Source: Flammulina velutipes (lineage: Eukaryota > Basidiomycota > Agaricomycetes > Agaricales > Physalacriaceae). From it: a stretch of DNA of 64,000 nucleotides. Location: contig CM022369.1 in assembly GCA_011800155.1 (NCBI GenBank), positions 3,286,001-3,350,000 on the forward strand. The letters run 5' to 3'. Positions within the stretch are counted from its first letter, which is position 1, and each line of letters begins with the position of its first letter. The position numbers and the translations under genes are program-made. Positions 35,931 through 47,450 of the stretch are shown here, one piece after another. A model generated the notes under the pieces. The model made no database searches, was not told where the DNA came from, and worked only from the letters and a program-made list of their open reading frames with translations.

Positions 35931-36116
35931 TGTTGAGGGCGGAGAAATCGGAGGCGGGTTGACGGCCTCGACGACGGCAGGTTTGGCTCGGAGGCACAGA
36001 CTGCGGGACGCGACGATAGACGAAGTCGGACGAAGATGATGGTAAAAGATGAAGAAGGGATTGTTTTATGTAATCAACAAGTTGTATCTACGGCCACGGC
36101 CAACCAGATTCCAACA
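35931..36116 (-). repeat. LTR, 3' copy in element orientation
   Basis: 186 bp, identical to 37207-37392. Begins TGTTGAGGGCGG and ends TTCCAACA on the plus strand. Confidence 0.92.
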
Positions 36117-37206
36117 CTCCCACCTGGACGGGGCAGAGAGACAAACAAATCAGCAGAGAAAGATGCTCCCACCGAAGCAAACAAGTATCTGATAGAAGAA
36201 GAAAGTGATCAGGAACTTGCGGAGGAAAATACCAAACGAATGGGTACGTCAGCCAAAATCCTGCACAACAAAGAAGATGGGGAGCCAGTAGTAAGGATAT
36301 GCAAAGGTAAGTACCGGACGAGTGGGTACGTATGGGTAATCACATATGCAAACATGCCTACCATGAAAGAAAATGGGCATGAGCATGCCAGGCATACAAC
36401 AATCCTTGCACAGAGGCAAAGACGGTGGATGGTCAGACAGGCTCCCACCGAATCTGGGAAACCAAATCCAGTCTATAGACCAGAACATGACAACCTGAGG
36501 CAAGTTGAGGCTGGGGGTTGGGTACCCACGGCAACACAAGCTCGGATAGCAGGTGGGAAAAAGGTGTCAATGTCTCGTGGCAAGACGGCCATGAACAAGC
36601 ATGAACAGTGGTCAGATGAGACCACAGTTGCAAGAGCGGTGTTGCGGAGAGAGTGAATGATGCCTTGAACCGGTGAGCCAGACCATGACATTGGTCATGA
36701 CCCCGACGAAGCAGACTGCCGAAGGATGGGACTGGGTACCCAGACGTCGGGAGTATTGTCCTCGTAAGAGGTGACAAGCGATGCAACAGGAGAGGTTGGC
36801 AGCTATCACTCCTGAACACGGTGTGTGGTGTGTGACGGCGCATGCCGTAGATTGGCACTGACGCTGAAGCGAAACGACGGGAGACGACTCCCACCGACTT
36901 GATGGGGACAACGTCCACGGAAAAGTCCAAACTCGCGAGAGAACGAAGAGCTGCAGCGTGGCGTTGAAATGCGGGCCATGATGAAGCGATAGAGCTGATG
37001 TCGCGGCGAAAGGACGAACCAAACACTGTGGGGAGGGGGAAACGAGACAAGTCCAGCAGAGATGGGATGCTAAGATGCATAAAGAAGACAGAGGAGTGCA
37101 CAACTGGGGCTGCCAGGATGTGCCAGAGACGAGGGCAAGGAAATGGAATGGGTATGTGATGCCTTGACAGTCAACGGGATGTGCCTAGAGCGCGGGGCCC
37201 ATAACC

Positions 37207-37392
37207 TGTTGAGGGCGGAGAAATCGGAGGCGGGTTGACGGCCTCGACGACGGCAGGTTTGGCTCGGAGGCACAGACTGCGGGACGCGACGATAGACGAA
37301 GTCGGACGAAGATGATGGTAAAAGATGAAGAAGGGATTGTTTTATGTAATCAACAAGTTGTATCTACGGCCACGGCCAACCAGATTCCAACA
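37207..37392 (-). repeat. LTR, 5' copy in element orientation
   Basis: 186 bp, identical to 35931-36116, directly followed by the TTACT duplication. Its outer end is 91 bp from the forkhead start codon. Confidence 0.92.
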
Positions 37393-37483
37393 TTACTTTG
37401 ATCACTCGGTGGGTGTAAAGTTATCCATGTCCTCATATATGTGTGGCGCTGAGTAAACTAACTAAACACTCCCTTAGTTTATC

Positions 37484-38217
37484 GTGTACACCAATGATAA
37501 TTATGTATCTCCCTACGACGAGAATACATCGCATACAACCTTAGATCGTACCCAAACCGGAGTGAGTGAATACTCCCCCATCATTATTTCTGTCCCTCAC
37601 CAGAACCCAAGGATCAGCCGTCTTTCACTCATGCATCTCCAGAATACCATCAATTCCCACCGCCGCCCACTAACATCTCATGGTACCGCTCCCCCACCCC
37701 AACCTTCCCAGACCCAACCCCCCTACCTCCAAACAACCTACTTGAACACCCCCCCAAACCTCTCAACCCTCCCCGTCCCCCCATCCCCTACAACCCGCCC
37801 CCCCTACACCCTCAACCACCTCGTCCAACTCGCCATCTACGCCCAGCCCAACCACCGCGCCCGGCTCCGCGAGATATTCGACGCCATCGCGCAGCGCTTT
37901 CCTTACTATCGCTTGGCCAGTGGGGATACTTGGAAGGTTCGTCCTTCCTTCCTTCCTTACTCAGTATGGAGAGTTAACCAAGGAATGTCTTGAATAGAAC
38001 TCAATCCGGCACCTCCTCTCCCTAGAGGCCATTTACGTGAACTTGCGAGATAGGAGACATGGGGGGGTATTGGACGTTGGATGTGAGCAAGGCGAACCAG
38101 AAGTCGCGTCCTTTGAGGAGGCGGTCGCGTGTCAAAGAGCGAATTGACAATGAACGCGTGACGGTTGAGTCAACAGGGCGGGAGAAGATGAGGATAGAGT
38201 ATTTGCTCTCCCCGTAA
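37484..38217 (+). pseudogene. Forkhead-type transcription factor with a frameshift in a G7 run
   Basis: Winged-helix DNA-binding protein. Exon 1 is 37484-37936 and exon 2 starts at 37998. The N-terminus is Pro/Thr/Ser-rich, then the forkhead domain begins RPPYTLNHLVQLAIYAQP and continues FDAIAQRFPYYRLASGDTWK and NSIRHLLSLEAIYV, with recognition helix NSIRHLLSL. The expected wing GGYWTLDVSKANQK is present but out of frame by one base after seven consecutive G at 38061-38067. As written the frame ends at 38147 (200 residues); with six G it would run to 38217. This is a true mutation or an assembly error in a homopolymer. A retroelement lies 91 bp upstream. Confidence 0.75.
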
Positions 38218-38536
38218 AGCTAACAGTCAGTCCACGCTGCACTAGTCTTGATGTTCGGTGATTACTAAATCAAATTCGTTATTCCAGAGAGAGAAAGCAA
38301 AGATAAGTGGATGCGAGAGTAGTACGATAAACGGGAGGTGGGATGAAAGAACCTAATGGAAAACGCGCGAACCAAAGAGATGAATGTGGTTTACTAAACG
38401 GAGCATAATGAGTGGGAACTAAAACGATTGCTAATAAAATTCGTTAGTCTTCAACGCTAATGAAAGAGGAGAGGAACGTACCAAGGTGATATGTACAGTG
38501 ATCCAAAAGTCCACCAGATATTCATATTTCTTCCTT
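38218..38536. other. Convergent spacer
   Basis: Lies between the forkhead gene and the minus-strand low-complexity gene. Nothing recognised. Confidence 0.4.
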
Positions 38537-40059
38537 CTATTCCTCGTCGGGTATATCGTTAATCTCGTCCGGGATGCTGACTATGCTGATGGGGCGAGTC
38601 TTGGGCTCGAGGAGCTTGACAAGGTCTTCGAGGTCGGTGTTACCCTGTTGCGGGGAAGGGGATGGCTCGCGGACGGGAGTCTCCTCGTCTTCTTCTTCTG
38701 CAGGAAGAGCCGTCTCTGGAACAAGGGCTGGAGATGAGGAGGCCTCTTCGGTGGTCGAGACAGGCTCTTCCACAACAGATGCTTCTTCAACAGGGAATTC
38801 TTCGACGACAGGGTGGGACTCTTCGACAACTGGAGGAACATCTTCAACAGCGGGTGAAACGTCTTCGACAGCAGGAAGTGCTTCTTCGACTGGTTCTTCA
38901 GCGACAACAGATTGCACTTCAACGATGTCTTCCTGTTCCGCGTGAGGTTCCTCGGCTGTAGATTCTTCGACATGGACCTCTTCTTCGCCGTGTTCGGACG
39001 GTTCAGGAGATGCGATGTGCTCGTCTGGGATGTCCGCAGCTTCGATGACAGCAGCAGCCGCAACAGTCACTGCAGCGCTGGCAGCGGCAACCTTCTTGAC
39101 GGTACTCGCCGCGGGTTTTCCACCTCTAGTAGGCGCAGCACCGCGCCCACGAGCAGGGGCTTTGCCTCTAGGCGAAGACGCGACGATAGGAGGAGCAGCT
39201 CTAGCTTTTTGGAGCGAGGCGGCAGTCGGCTTGGTTAGGCGATCGCTGGTGATAACGACTTTCTTGCTCGGAGTCGGCGCGGCTTCCGGCGCATTTCGCG
39301 AGCGAGCAAGCGATGCGGCTGTTGGCGCGAATAAACCACTGCTGGCCGGGGTCTTTGGACGGGCGGCGGATGATGGGGTCTTGGGGCGGCTGGCTGACGA
39401 TGGGGTCTTGGGACGGCCGGCACCGAGGCTGGGACGAGATGAAGGTGTTTTGGCGCGGACGGGGGTCGATGTCGTGGCCTTTCTTGTATTATTCGTGGAC
39501 GTCGCGTTGGATGTTGTTGACTGGCCGGTATGCTGCGGTTTGAGTGGTGCAGCCGATGGTCTTCCTGAGACTGGTGGCGACTTGGCAGACACCGTCGACG
39601 CCCTCGGGACTTTGGCTGGCGCCCTTCCGGGTGTCGACGTTGCTTTGGCTGCAGGCGGGGACTTTGGGGCTACTGGCGCTCGTTGAGGTTCGGGAGGCGG
39701 CGTTGGCGGTGAAATAGGCGTTGGAGGCTCGACAGTGGGCTCCAGAGGCGTCGTCTGCGTCGGTGGCGAAGCTGGCTTTTTCCACGACGACGGACTGGAC
39801 AGTTTGGGAGGATCCGGCTTGCTCTCGGACGAGCTGGGCTGCCTGGGTGGCCATTCTCTTTTGGCCGGGGGTTCCTCTTCGCCGCCTGTCTGGGAAAGGA
39901 CGCTTGAGCTGCGAGGCGAGCCAGCTGGCGCTTTCTTTGTTTGTTGCTCAAATCTGCCAATCAGATTTGCGACGCTCTGGCGGGGGCGCTCGTCTGGGAG
40001 AGGCCTGGATACGAACGGATGAATGAACTCTGCGCTCGATGCGTATTGACGACTTACAT
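38537..40059 (-). CDS. Pro/Ala/Ser/Glu-rich low-complexity protein with split start codon
   Basis: About 489 residues. The large open frame contains no ATG anywhere. Joining AT at 40059-40058 across a 53-nt intron (GTAAGT...CCAG, 40057-40005) to G at 40004 creates the start and the N-terminus MPLPDERPRQSVANLIGRFE. Exon 2 is 40004-38537. The middle is basic and repetitive (RPKTPSSASRPKTPSSAARP; LFAPTAASLARSR, LTKPTAASLQKAR) and the C-terminus is a Glu/Val-rich run of VEDV/VVEE units. It looks disordered and possibly cytoskeleton- or scaffold-related, but no family is certain. Confidence 0.7.
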
Positions 40060-40704
40060 TATTGCAATAGAAAATCAAGGATGAATCAAGTCGAGAGTGT
40101 AGTCGTGGTCAGTGCATGCCGCGGCATCAGGAAAGTGGATGACGGTCGTCAAGAGCAAGTCGCGTTTCCCAGTCACAGTCACTGGTTTTTTCTTCACTGC
40201 TCTACCAATGCCAGCCTTTGTACGTGTATCTCTGCCTCTCATACATAACTGTCTGATCTAACAGCAACTAAGCGACACTCCTCCTCCTAAAGTTACAACA
40301 AAAAGCTAATCATACAATAATACACTATGCATCTAGTCAATAAAATGCAACACTCAAATTCACACATCCAAACACCACATGCCCACCGGATTCTCCCCAG
40401 CCCTACACCGGATTCTTACAATTCTCGGATGACTCGCCCCAAGCCCGCTCTTTAATTGCTCCAGCGTAGATACATGCTCTTGTTCACAACCTGGCGTCCA
40501 AACAGACAGCAGCTTCCGCCCATGCTCCCTTTTAGGGTCTATCGCTCCTCAAGAAGAGGTGGGAGACGCCACAGCGTCTTTTGGGGGAGGCTGGGGTGAG
40601 TACCTGCGATTGATACAGTCGATCATGAAGCAGGTCACGGCTAAAAAAGCAAAAAGATGTGAGTACGTGGGTACTGAAACGCGCAAGAGACTTACAGCCA
40701 AGGT
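40060..40704. other. Intergenic; minus strand has an ATG-less open stretch
   Basis: On the minus strand about 60 codons stay open near 40350-40535 (with HGRKLLSVWTPGCEQEHVST) without an ATG. It could be a downstream exon of the small gene at 40705-40937, but I could not find a clean junction. Confidence 0.3.
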
Positions 40705-40937
40705 TCACGGGATCAGGTCGACAATGGCTCTAACACCCGGAACAACGTCTACAAGGTGGACGGAGTGAGATGGCCGTGTGTAATGACGAAGCACTGGCCG
40801 CTCACCTTGGCTCAAGAAGTTGAGGGTTCTGAGCTCTTCGTCGCTCAGGTCGACGATCTCTGAGGGAAACACTCAGCACTGATAACGAAGAGGAACGACG
40901 GGCGTCACTCACTCCTGTTCTGATAAAAAGGATCCAT
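40705..40937 (-). CDS. Tentative very small protein
   Basis: Three exons on the minus strand, 40937-40913, 40859-40806 and 40748-40705, joined by GT-AG introns of 53 and 57 nt, give 40 residues beginning MDPFYQNRKIVDLSDEELRT. Splice signals are good and frame is kept. No family is recognised, and the 3' end may continue with another exon. Confidence 0.35.
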
Positions 40938-41485
40938 ATGTAGAGGCAAAAACAGTTCACGAGAGGTGGTAGTATGAAAGTATAAGGAGGGATGGATAAA
41001 CGCGAATAGGGGATCCCTTTACGTAAGTGAGCCAGTCGAGTGAACACAACTGTCCCGGTGAGTATACGGAGTATGGGTCAGTCAGTACTCGATTGGAGCG
41101 ATAAAGCAAAGTGGACGATTTACTTGCGTTACATACTCACCCCGTCCTCAGAGGACCTCCGCCGTCGACATCTCTTTTGCGCGCCATCTTACAATGTGTG
41201 GCGCACGAGGGCGGGACGCCAGAAAAGGTTCGTTGCACCCCGGCAAGTACTTGTAACCACTCACATGGGATCCACATACAGTAAAGCAGGGCAGATCATG
41301 CAACGTCGTTGCAGTTGGGCGTACCACGACGATACGAATGATCGATTAATCGACGAACTTTTCTACATACACGAAAGCAAATCTCACAGACATTATCGAA
41401 TACAGCATCCACAACCAGCAAGTAATATACTACAAAGATCAAACCCTCCCCAGTCAATCAATACCAGTGTCCGCACAAACCCCCC

Positions 41486-44267
41486 TCACTCCTGTCCAAA
41501 CCCTTCCGTCTCCCTAAAGAGTATCAGCCATCATCCCAAAAGTGAAAAACAAATAACTCACTCAATCGCGAAAATCAACTTCGTCTCCAAACTCTCATAA
41601 TCCTGATAAGGCGGCAAGTCCAACCGATTAAAACACGTATGGCTCCTAGGAAGTCCTTGTGGATCCCCACTCTTCTCGATCGTAAACCGCCTCGGGCCAT
41701 CCGAGCCCTGGAGGTCTTTAAAGCCATTCACAGGAACCCGAGACGTCCCAGTCGTAAACTGCAGCAGCCGGAACTTGCGCTCTTGAGGCCACGACCGGAT
41801 ACACTGCCAGAACCACTCGATCACTTGGTCTGTCTTTTCGTACCCCCGGTAGTCGGTGAACTTGGTCCAGTCGTCCCTACAAGAAAAATATCGTTAGAAA
41901 GGAAGATAAAGAGTGCAAGACGAGACGAGACGTACATGTCGATTTCAGCCATACCACCAATGAGGAGCTCTAGCTCCTTTTCGTCGAACACGCTGACGAG
42001 ATCCGAAGGAACGAGCTCGAGTAGTCCTCCCATGAACGCCCCAAACTGGGCCTTCACTCGCGTGGTGATGCGATAGGCTACCACAGCATCGACGTATTCC
42101 TTCTTGTTCTCTTCGGTCACTGGAATCTCTTCCCCTCCAGGTTTCAGGTCAACGGTAACGAATTGCCCAAAGTGGTCTTCAGTGGTGGTGAAAGTCTCTT
42201 CCAGCACGTCCGTGATGTCATTCTCCCTAAAAAAAGAATTAATATCCAAGCGACATGGCAGAGAGAAAAACGTACAGCATCCATACCAATGACCGATGAA
42301 GATCTGCATCCACGGCCTCCAAGTCGGTTAACGACATGTGCTTCCCCAGCATCATTTTGTACAGACTGGGAACGAAATAGGCATCCAGGAACCGTCGATG
42401 GAATATCGCCAGGCCAAGACAGCGCCCAATGAACTTGAAGTAGCTGAGATGATCGGGATTGATATCGGAGCGATGGTTGATTTGGAGAGTATAGTTGTCC
42501 TGAGTGGAATACTCGAACAAACCATAACTGGGGTTGAAGATTTCATGGGATAAAAGGAAGAACCATTCCCTGTCAGAAAGAATCAGAAGCCGTATGAAAA
42601 GAATAAATGAATCTCATACCTGGAGACACCTCCATAATCCAACCCATCTTCACCGTCGAACGTCACTATCAACCTTTTCTTCAAATCCTCCCCACTTTGC
42701 GCCATAACAGCAGCAAAGCTATCCTCCAAAAGCCGCGATCGGCGGACTTTGAGCTCGCATTTCCCTGGCAGTATTCGCATCTTGGGCTGACTCCGGAAGT
42801 ACACGACTTTTCGTCGATAATCGCGCTTATACTGTGGCGCGTTATCATCGACAGTCCCAGGTAGCCGTGGGTCTTCCCAAGTCGTTGTCCGCGTGTTGTG
42901 GTCGACAAAATACACTCTGTTCGTTGATGTCAACCGCATCTCCCAGCCTGAGGGGATAGGCCCGAGCTGCTGCGTATCTGGCACTGGCACCGCAGCAGCA
43001 GAGGGAGGGGGAACAGCACTTCGACGGGGGTCAACCCACGTTGTGGTACGACTCTGGTGGTCAACGAAGTAGGGTCGACCTTCTGGTGTCCGGCGTTCTT
43101 CCCATCCAGAGGGTAGCGGTATGTCTGTGATGCTTGAAGCAGTCCCAGGGGTGGTCGGCGCTGTGGCCGCTACACTTGCACTGCGGGCCTGTGCTGTGGT
43201 GGGTGGCGGAGGCCGAGCCGACGCTGGAGAGCGTTCAGTAGGTCGGTGCCATGTCGTCGTGCGTGTACTGTGGTCAACGTAGTATGCCCGGCCTTGGGGG
43301 TCAACTCGCTGTTCCCAGCCAAGCGGTAGAGAGTCGTCAACAGGCGCAGAAGAGGAAGCGGGACGGGGAGCAACAGAAGATGGAGAAGTAAAAGATCTGG
43401 GGCCCTCGTGGAAATTGGCAGTACTGGCGGGTTGTCGGAGTGGGTGGTTTAGAGGAGCGGGTCTCGCGCCCACGCGGCTGTCGTCGACAGGTCTGGCAGA
43501 GCTGCGCGCACCCTGATTGGTTGCCGCAGCTATTGGGAGATGAGCAGCATCGGCTTCTGACATTGTAAAAATATCGGTGTCTGTTGCCGTCGGTGCGGAG
43601 GGTATGGGTTCCGAAGGGAGGGAGAATCCGAATATAAGTTTACCGTAGACGACGAGGTTGTTGCTTGACATAGTAAGATCCCGGGTTATCATCTCTGTTG
43701 AGCGCAGATGAGTAATTCGCAGTCAGCCCGGCGGTGATTACACACCTTGACGATTCGACGCGAACGAGATGGCATCTGCGCCAGATATACTGACGATACC
43801 AAGAAAGCCTACCACGGCGTCAGCGTGGACAAGGAAAAGGTAAAGAACGCACCTTGGTCGCGTTTCTTGAATTTCTTAAAGTCGAAGACCTGTATCGCTA
43901 TCATGGAGGACTGCTTGATGGTTCTGGCTTAGCGTTAGTTAGACTTCCAATAGCATTCCCAGCAACGTACACTTCGAAGGTTTGGTTCCAGGATGGGCTC
44001 AGCGATTTCTTGGTGACAGCAGTCGAGCTTGTCTGGTTGCCATCGACTGTGAGGACCGCGAACGGGTCTGGGAGACTCAGAAGGTCTCTCTTGGTGAGTC
44101 CATGCGCGCCAAAGACTGGATAGGACGCTGTCAGCTTGAGGAAATGGCATTCGTCGGTGCTGCGTACGAGTAACTCGAATTGGGCGGTCTTGATCACTTA
44201 ATCTGCCCATTGTCAGCCCTGAGTTGGCAGACGACGACAAGGCGGCATACCTGCTCGAGCTCGCCAT
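41486..44267 (-). CDS. RSP5: NEDD4/Rsp5-type HECT E3 ubiquitin ligase (C2-WW3-HECT)
   Basis: Ubiquitin ligase acting on membrane proteins, endocytosis and transcription factors. Nine exons on the minus strand: 44267-44168, 44115-43973 (or 43967), 43910-43853, 43808-43746, 43694-42620, 42569-42276, 42226-41936, 41876-41562, 41513-41486, giving about 788 residues. The C2 domain ([29 protein letters not shown]) is followed by three WW domains ([60 protein letters not shown]) and the HECT domain. The catalytic Cys lies in [13 protein letters not shown] and the chain ends GFGQE. Length and order match yeast Rsp5. One donor in the C2 region is ambiguous. Confidence 0.95.
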
Positions 44268-44665
44268 CGCGAACGATGCTGAGGCGGTTCACGGTCGCTG
44301 TCGTCGTCGTCGACGCTCGCGGGAGGAGGAAGAAGTTGATTTTGAACGACGAGCACGCGGTGAAATAGATTCAGCGCTTGTTTGTCACGGTCACTACATG
44401 TCCGTCACTCGCGGACCGGGTGTTCCGGATCCTATGTAGCTTTACCAACCTAAGCGTTGGATTCTTTATTTTCTACATCTGTCGACAGTATGGCACTATA
44501 TCAATGGGTAGAGCAGGTACTAATTACATGAGAATGGCAAGCAGCCCAATGCGCCACATAGATCAACGTGGCACATAAAATTGACAGTGCGTGCACCTCA
44601 AGTAGTACTTAAAACATGGTCAAATTAGCTTAGTTGAGCTCGATAAGGCATCTGAATTCACCTTT
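44268..44665. other. Intergenic, RSP5 promoter and 3' flank of K1
   Basis: About 400 bp without ORFs of note. Nothing recognised. Confidence 0.4.
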
Positions 44666-46105
44666 TTATATATCCCGGACAAGGAGAGAGATGTATTCCG
44701 GATGATCATCAGGATCTTCTCTTCCAGAGCCTTCGACTTTGGTATACCCCGCCTCGATGAGCAAATCCTGGGGAGGAATAGACCCAACGAGTGAGGTCAG
44801 TGCTTCATGGGCAGACGCTGCCGTCCTCTTGGAGGCCAAGTCACGAAGTAGAGCATCAAGCTGCGGTATAGACGTCTAGAGCGATGAGCGGAACGTCCAA
44901 TACCTGCTTCTAAAAACTTACCTCCACGAAAGAAAAGTAGTAGCACAAAGACCACAAATCAAAGAAGAATGGATTGTAGGGCTTTCGTTCTGCCATGACA
45001 GTGAAGTAGGGTCGTCGGCAGTTTTCGGCCTCGAAAGGTGGTTCATAACACACACAGTCATCGTATGGTGTGTCCTCTGGGAAACATTTGGACACTTCAA
45101 AATCAATCATCCAGACTCGCGGTTTTCTTGACGGAATCTTCCCCAAGAGAGCAGATTCTGGAATCCATTCGAGCATAAAGTTGCTGTAGAAGGCATCCTA
45201 TAATCATTCAGGTTATGAGTTTCGATCCGTCACCGAGCCACTCACTAGATGCGCGACGCGTTTCTCGTGTATGAAGGCCAACGACTGTGAAGATTGTTAT
45301 AGCATATCGCTCGCAGATAGATTGTATGTTTCGCACCTCCAATGCCTGCAGCAATATATCCATCAAGTCTCCCACCGAGTTCTTATTCCAGTATGCAGAA
45401 TCCCCGAAGACTTCGCTCAGGTTTACGCCACTGAGGGGAAACAGACAAAAGGTAATGTCGAGCCATTGAATCTCCTGCAGCATAGGCAGGACACCACTGT
45501 CGGAGAACAACGTCGAAGGAGAAGTAGCCAGTCGGCGGAGCGCTTCAAGAAAATTCTTGCCGTCTTCACCCACGACGACTACGCGACACATTACGTCCTG
45601 GCCGCTGTCAGTGCGTAGCGGTCGATTCACTGGCGTCTGTAAGTATACATCAGTGCTTCTGCTCCACAAGCACCAGCGAGTTTCGTACCGTACAGAAGTA
45701 TTCTCGATGGCGGGAGTGGGAGAGGGTGAGAGTGACCTTGTTATACGACGGTCCCACGAAAATGAATCCATTTGCGTCCCTCTCCTGGCCAGGTTGAAGC
45801 CTGACCTTGACAAATGGTTCACCTGCCCATTTCCAGGATGTTAACCGGTAGCGTGCGAGTACAGGACCAAGGCTATCCCATATCTTTTCTGCACTCCAGA
45901 TTTCATCGTAGTTCGCGTAACGCCAGTCTTCCAACGTTTTAGGGAGCTAGAGGGAGTTTAGATTCGAGACGGCTTAACCAGGTGTGTTCTATGCACTTGC
46001 CCGAGAACGCAGTCGTCGATCCCGTAAACTAGGATATACAATGTAAGAGACTGAAAGTAGAATCAAAGCAGATGCACAGTAAAGGCGCGGTGTCACGGAT
46101 GACAT
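44666..46105 (-). CDS. K1: membrane-anchored kinase-fold protein
   Basis: First of seven paralogs. Exons on the minus strand: 46105-46001, 45946-45689, 45636-45337, 45284-45246, 45197-44922, 44875-44666, all phase 0, 395 residues. A single N-terminal hydrophobic segment (YCASALILLSVSYIVYP) precedes an Arg-rich stop-transfer stretch. Kinase-like marks are a catalytic loop RVAHLDAFYSNF (Asp and Asn spaced as in HRDxxxxN), a DFE in place of DFG (VWMIDFEVSKCF) and FFFDLWSLCYYF like the helix-F Asp motif. The N-lobe is poorly conserved. Intron 1 starts with GC (GCAAGT). It is divergent from L1. A kinase, pseudokinase or other fold remains possible. Confidence 0.85.
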
Positions 46106-46483
46106 TGCCCTCAGTTTGTAAAGCCCAGGTCGTGGTTGGAAACAGAGCTATCGTTTGCTTGTCGGACCGTGATCCGGATCTAACAACCTTGCACGATCTT
46201 CCCACGGACTAGGTTACAAACGAGCAGAATTTATCAAGCCTTTCTGACATGTCTTCCTTGCAGGTACCCCATACCATGTAAATCACTTTCTCGCCAACCT
46301 GAACCATCACAAGTAAGGCGCTTATCCTTCGGAGTTCCAATGTTTGTTGTTGTCATGCGGTCTTTCGTGGGAATTGAGCCACACGTCGCTGTTCGGGTAT
46401 AAAAGACTACACAGCTCTCTGGAATCTCCCTTTCCTCGACTATCATCTCCTTGAATCCCCTCTCCTCAGAACACCCAGTTGCC
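46106..46483. promoter_or_regulatory. Divergent K1-L1 promoter
   Basis: 378 bp between start codons. The K element TCGGACCGTGATCCGGA lies at 46162-46178, 57 bp from the K1 ATG. On the L side GGTCTTTCGTGGGAATTGAG, then CCACACG, then TATAAAAG at 46398-46405 are shared with the other L promoters. Confidence 0.7.
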
Positions 46484-46959
46484 ATGCCTGTGAGTGTTTA
46501 CCTATGACCGTCAATCAAGCTCACGTCACCTCTACCGTTCTCGTGCACAGCTTCAATCGCCCACATACAATGCGAGTACCATTTCAACGAACATTTCCCA
46601 AACACTTCTAACAGCAGATCCAGGGTAATTGGATGATAACTCGGAGCACTGGCGTCTACGTTGGCAATTTTATTGGTTTCATCGAAAGCAGTGGCCATGC
46701 GAGGGGCGGGAGAGCGCCACGCGGTACCACAGCAAGGCGCGCCGTAAGTCTGCATGCATATGGATCGAAAAGAATTGCCCTCACTATGCCTTAGATTATC
46801 TTGCGTCTCCGCTTCGGTAATGGGGGGACAGAGTTGTTCCCGTTGGATTCATTGACGAAGACACAGTGAGTCGCCACCCGTTTATACATAGTCGGCTCAC
46901 TGGTAGTGACTATCATTTTTTCTAGGAATGAGGTGACTTACGACGCTCCACCGAGTTAA
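46484..46959 (+). pseudogene. L1: small L-family gene with one nonsense codon
   Basis: Same four-exon layout as intact L3: 46484-46489, 46551-46571, 46624-46865, 46926-46959, with identical sizes for exons 1 to 3 (6, 21 and 242 nt). It keeps the family core GVYVGNFIGFIESSGHARGG. A TAG at 46792-46794 replaces the AAG (Lys) of L3 within SKRIALTMP. The frame is open before and after it, so the loss is recent. Intron 2 has a GC donor (GCGAGT). Function unknown. Confidence 0.72.
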
Positions 46960-47195
46960 ACTGCGCTATGTCTGTCTGTTCCCCCGCCACATAAATAAAT
47001 CCAAATGTACTACATATATCATATCTCTCCATCGAGACAGTCGTCCCAGCGCTTGCACTATATACATCAAATTCGAACAAATGATGCCATTCAAATTGAA
47101 AATGGAACATCAGAGAACATACAGATATAATATTATAAGACAGCTGTGTTGATGTGGCGGTGGAAATTAAAACACGACTCAGTCTAGATCATGAA

Positions 47196-47340
47196 TCTGG
47201 TGGAGAGGCGTAGGTCACCGGTTCCTAGAAAAGAAGTGTGTGGTCTTAGTAGAATGATGAATGGAAAGGAAAGAAACTGACTCTATGTGAGTCAACAGCG
47301 CTCGACGGTACCGATGATGTCTCCCTATTGCCGGTGCGAA
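47196..47340 (-). pseudogene. L4: 3' fragment of an L-family gene
   Basis: Minus-strand remnants of the last two exons: FRTGNRETSSVPSSAVDSHR aligns with the end of exon 3 of L2, and EPVTYASPPDS with the last exon (stop TGA near 47196). The 5' exons and promoter are missing, and the fragment directly follows the 3' end of K2. Confidence 0.6.
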
Positions 47341-47450
47341 AATGAAGGGAATCCGAGAATCTAAGGCGTGACAAGGGCAAGGGCAATAATTTGTTACAGA
47401 AATTTTCTAGCTCAAGTCGGAGTCTAGGCAGACCTCCTGCAGTGACCTGC

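Larger units (their letters stand above)
35926..37397 (-). mobile_element. Non-autonomous copia-like LTR retrotransposon (TRIM type), recent insertion
   Basis: Two 186-bp direct repeats, 35931-36116 and 37207-37392, are identical base for base and have TGTTG...CAACA ends. They are flanked by a perfect 5-bp duplication TTACT (35926-35930 and 37393-37397). Next to the right repeat, the minus strand reads GGTTATGGGCCCCGCGCT (plus 37189-37206). This matches the anticodon arm of initiator tRNA-Met, the half-tRNA primer known from copia and Ty5. On the other side AGGTGGGAG abuts the left repeat as a short polypurine tract. The element therefore points leftward. The 1090-bp interior has no gag or pol. 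Plus-strand ORF 36036-36656 and minus ORFs there show no known domain. Confidence 0.88.

Noticed and set aside
36036..36656. 206-codon plus-strand ORF inside the LTR element
   Set aside because: It starts inside an LTR, is antisense to the element orientation given by the primer site, and has no gag, protease, integrase or reverse transcriptase motif.
38574..39686. Long ORFs on the strand opposite to the low-complexity gene
   Set aside because: They are mirror frames of a GC-rich repetitive coding sequence, with no independent signals.
38537..40078. Starting the low-complexity protein at 40078
   Set aside because: The codon there is TTG; the leader contains a perfect GTAAGT donor, and splicing creates an ATG.
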